64,000 nucleotides of DNA from Rhodococcus sp. P1Y. Its GTDB lineage: Bacteria > Actinomycetota > Actinomycetes > Mycobacteriales > Mycobacteriaceae. Positions 63,159-64,000 of this stretch are shown here, piece after piece. The notes beneath the pieces were generated by a model. It saw only the letters and a program-made list of their open reading frames with translations, made no database searches and had not been told where the DNA came from. The position numbers were made by a program, and so were the translations under genes. The first letter of the stretch is position 1. Each line of letters opens with the position of its first letter. The stretch spans positions 1,426,001 to 1,490,000 of the forward strand of contig NZ_CP032762.1 in the NCBI RefSeq assembly GCF_003641205.1, in the 5' to 3' direction.

Positions 63159-64000
63159 TGCCCGCGTCCATCTCCCAGCTTCGGGGCTGGAATCCAACGG
63201 TTTTGGCAGGCGTCGCCGAGGACATCGCGCGGGTCAACAGCATGTTCGACGTGCGGGTTCACCACTCACAACGCGCTATCGACGACGCACTCGTCCATTG
63301 GGAAGGCGATGCGGCAGCGGCAGCGCAGGCCCGTGCGCTCGCCGATCACCTGTCCGGGAGCGAACTCGCCACCGCCGTCGACGCCTACTCCGACGCCTTC
63401 GGAATCGCGGCGCGAGAACTCGATGCCGTGCGCACCTCCGCGCTCACGGTCGTGGACTCCGCTGTGGCCAGGGGCTTCGAGGTGCTCGACGACGGCAGCG
63501 TTGTCGCTCCCACCAGCGCCACCGGAGACGGCGTCGTCGATCTTCTTCTGCAGTCGGACTTCGAGCAGAAGGCCCGCGAGATCGAGGACCAGCTCACACC
63601 GCTTCTCGTTGCCGCAGCCGACACCGACGAGTCCTGCGCAGCGAGGTTGCGAAAAGCCGTCGAGACCGTCCTCGGGCTTCAGCGCGACCCAGGAGCAGCC
63701 CCGCAGCCGGACAGTCCGCAGGTGCGCGCCATCGTCGACGGACACTCCGCCCTCCCCGACGATCCCGCCGCGCTCGCCGATTTCTGGGGCGAGCTGACCC
63801 AGGCCGACAAGGATGGACTCGCCGCGTGGGATCCGACGATCGGCAACCGGGACGGTCTCCCCGCCGTCGACAAGTCTCGGTACAACGCCCTCCTGCTCGC
63901 GACCCTGACCAGCGACGCACGAGACCTGCTCGGCGCAGTCGAGGCCCGTCACCCCGATTGGATGGAAGACCGCAATCTGCCACTCGAAAGCCGCAGCTAC
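63158..64000 (+). CDS. DUF1023-type alpha/beta-hydrolase with WXG-like N-terminus, 3' end outside window
   Basis: The first 281 codons of a larger protein, open to the end of the window. The N-terminal ~120 residues are helical (LRGWNPTVLAGVAEDIARVNSMF, WEGDAAAAAQARAL), like a WXG100 region. The stretch ADFWGELTQADKDGLAAWDP then TIGNRDGLPAVDKSRYNALLL is the typical lead-in to the DUF1023 hydrolase domain found in actinobacterial proteins next to type VII genes. The catalytic part is not in the window. It is co-translated with the EspC-like gene, so both are probably one secreted set. Confidence 0.8.
   Translation, partial: MPASISQLRGWNPTVLAGVAEDIARVNSMFDVRVHHSQRAIDDALVHWEGDAAAAAQARALADHLSGSELATAVDAYSDAFGIAARELDAVRTSALTVVDSAVARGFEVLDDGSVVAPTSATGDGVVDLLLQSDFEQKAREIEDQLTPLLVAAADTDESCAARLRKAVETVLGLQRDPGAAPQPDSPQVRAIVDGHSALPDDPAALADFWGELTQADKDGLAAWDPTIGNRDGLPAVDKSRYNALLLATLTSDARDLLGAVEARHPDWMEDRNLPLESRSY

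Noticed and set aside
1..64000. CRISPR arrays, tRNA or rRNA genes, complete insertion sequences
   Set aside because: I saw no regularly spaced repeats, no cloverleaf-like tRNA sequence, no rRNA segment and no transposase frame.

Overview
The window looks like chromosomal DNA from a high-G+C, mycolic-acid-containing actinobacterium, most likely Rhodococcus or a close relative in Mycobacteriales. The signs are the strong G/C third-position bias, frequent GTG starts, stop/start overlaps (GTGA, ATGA, TGATG), a cyclopropane-mycolate-synthase-like methyltransferase, WXG100 and EspC-like type VII secretion genes, and a fused indolepyruvate:ferredoxin oxidoreductase. The genus is an inference; no rRNA gene is present.

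Layout. (1) 1-8533, minus strand: a tightly overlapping polysaccharide operon reading gmd, a second Gmd-family gene, hexapeptide acetyltransferase, glycosyltransferase, Wzx-type flippase, glycosyltransferase, Wzy-like polymerase, and a membrane acyltransferase cut by the window start. (2) 8870-13931, plus strand: a Wzz/tyrosine-kinase-like co-polymerase whose Walker A lysine is gone, coupled to three tandem lipoprotein lipases. A second hexapeptide acetyltransferase (13936-14532, minus) and a TTG-start glycosyltransferase (14876-15934) follow. (3) 15943-20651: a 1163-residue oxidoreductase, a small conserved-looking protein and a secreted protein. (4) 20926-33931, plus strand: a second polysaccharide set with UDP-glucose dehydrogenase, polyprenyl-phosphate glycosyl-1-phosphate transferase, rhamnosyltransferase-like GT, FrhB-type iron-sulfur protein, pyruvyl transferase, Wzy, GT, Wzx and GT. 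From about 25.7 kb the codon use is visibly richer in A/T, as in imported serotype-specific cassettes.

(5) 33954-39772: a DUF4188/MerR divergent pair with a repeated operator-like site, a DUF2071 gene, a decayed phage-tail-like polysaccharide deacetylase (two stops and four frame changes), and small unknown genes. (6) 40348-43366: a type VII secretion toxin island with two WXG100 genes, a 430-residue protein ending in a PD-(D/E)XK-like nuclease domain, and an adjacent probable immunity gene. (7) 43401-46889: a lipoprotein and an 11-helix membrane protein carrying an alpha/beta-hydrolase domain. (8) 47148-62439: a DUF4012 envelope protein, a sugar transferase that has lost its catalytic Asp-Glu pair, a 3293-residue trimodular NRPS (C-A-T, C-A-T, C-A-T-TE), a CmaA/PcaA-type methyltransferase coupled to it, and an intact Wzz/BY-kinase. 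(9) 62457-64000: a small unknown gene, then an EspC-like gene and a DUF1023-type hydrolase that runs off the window.

How it fits together. Sets 1 and 4 each carry their own Wzx and Wzy but only one intact initiating transferase (22852-24369) and two co-polymerase paralogues (8870 and 60820) are visible, so the assembly lines may share initiation and chain-length control. The most novel-looking parts are the NRPS-methyltransferase-BY-kinase operon, which suggests a peptide or lipopeptide tied to envelope polysaccharide, and the pseudokinase-lipase operon framed by paralogous acetyltransferases.
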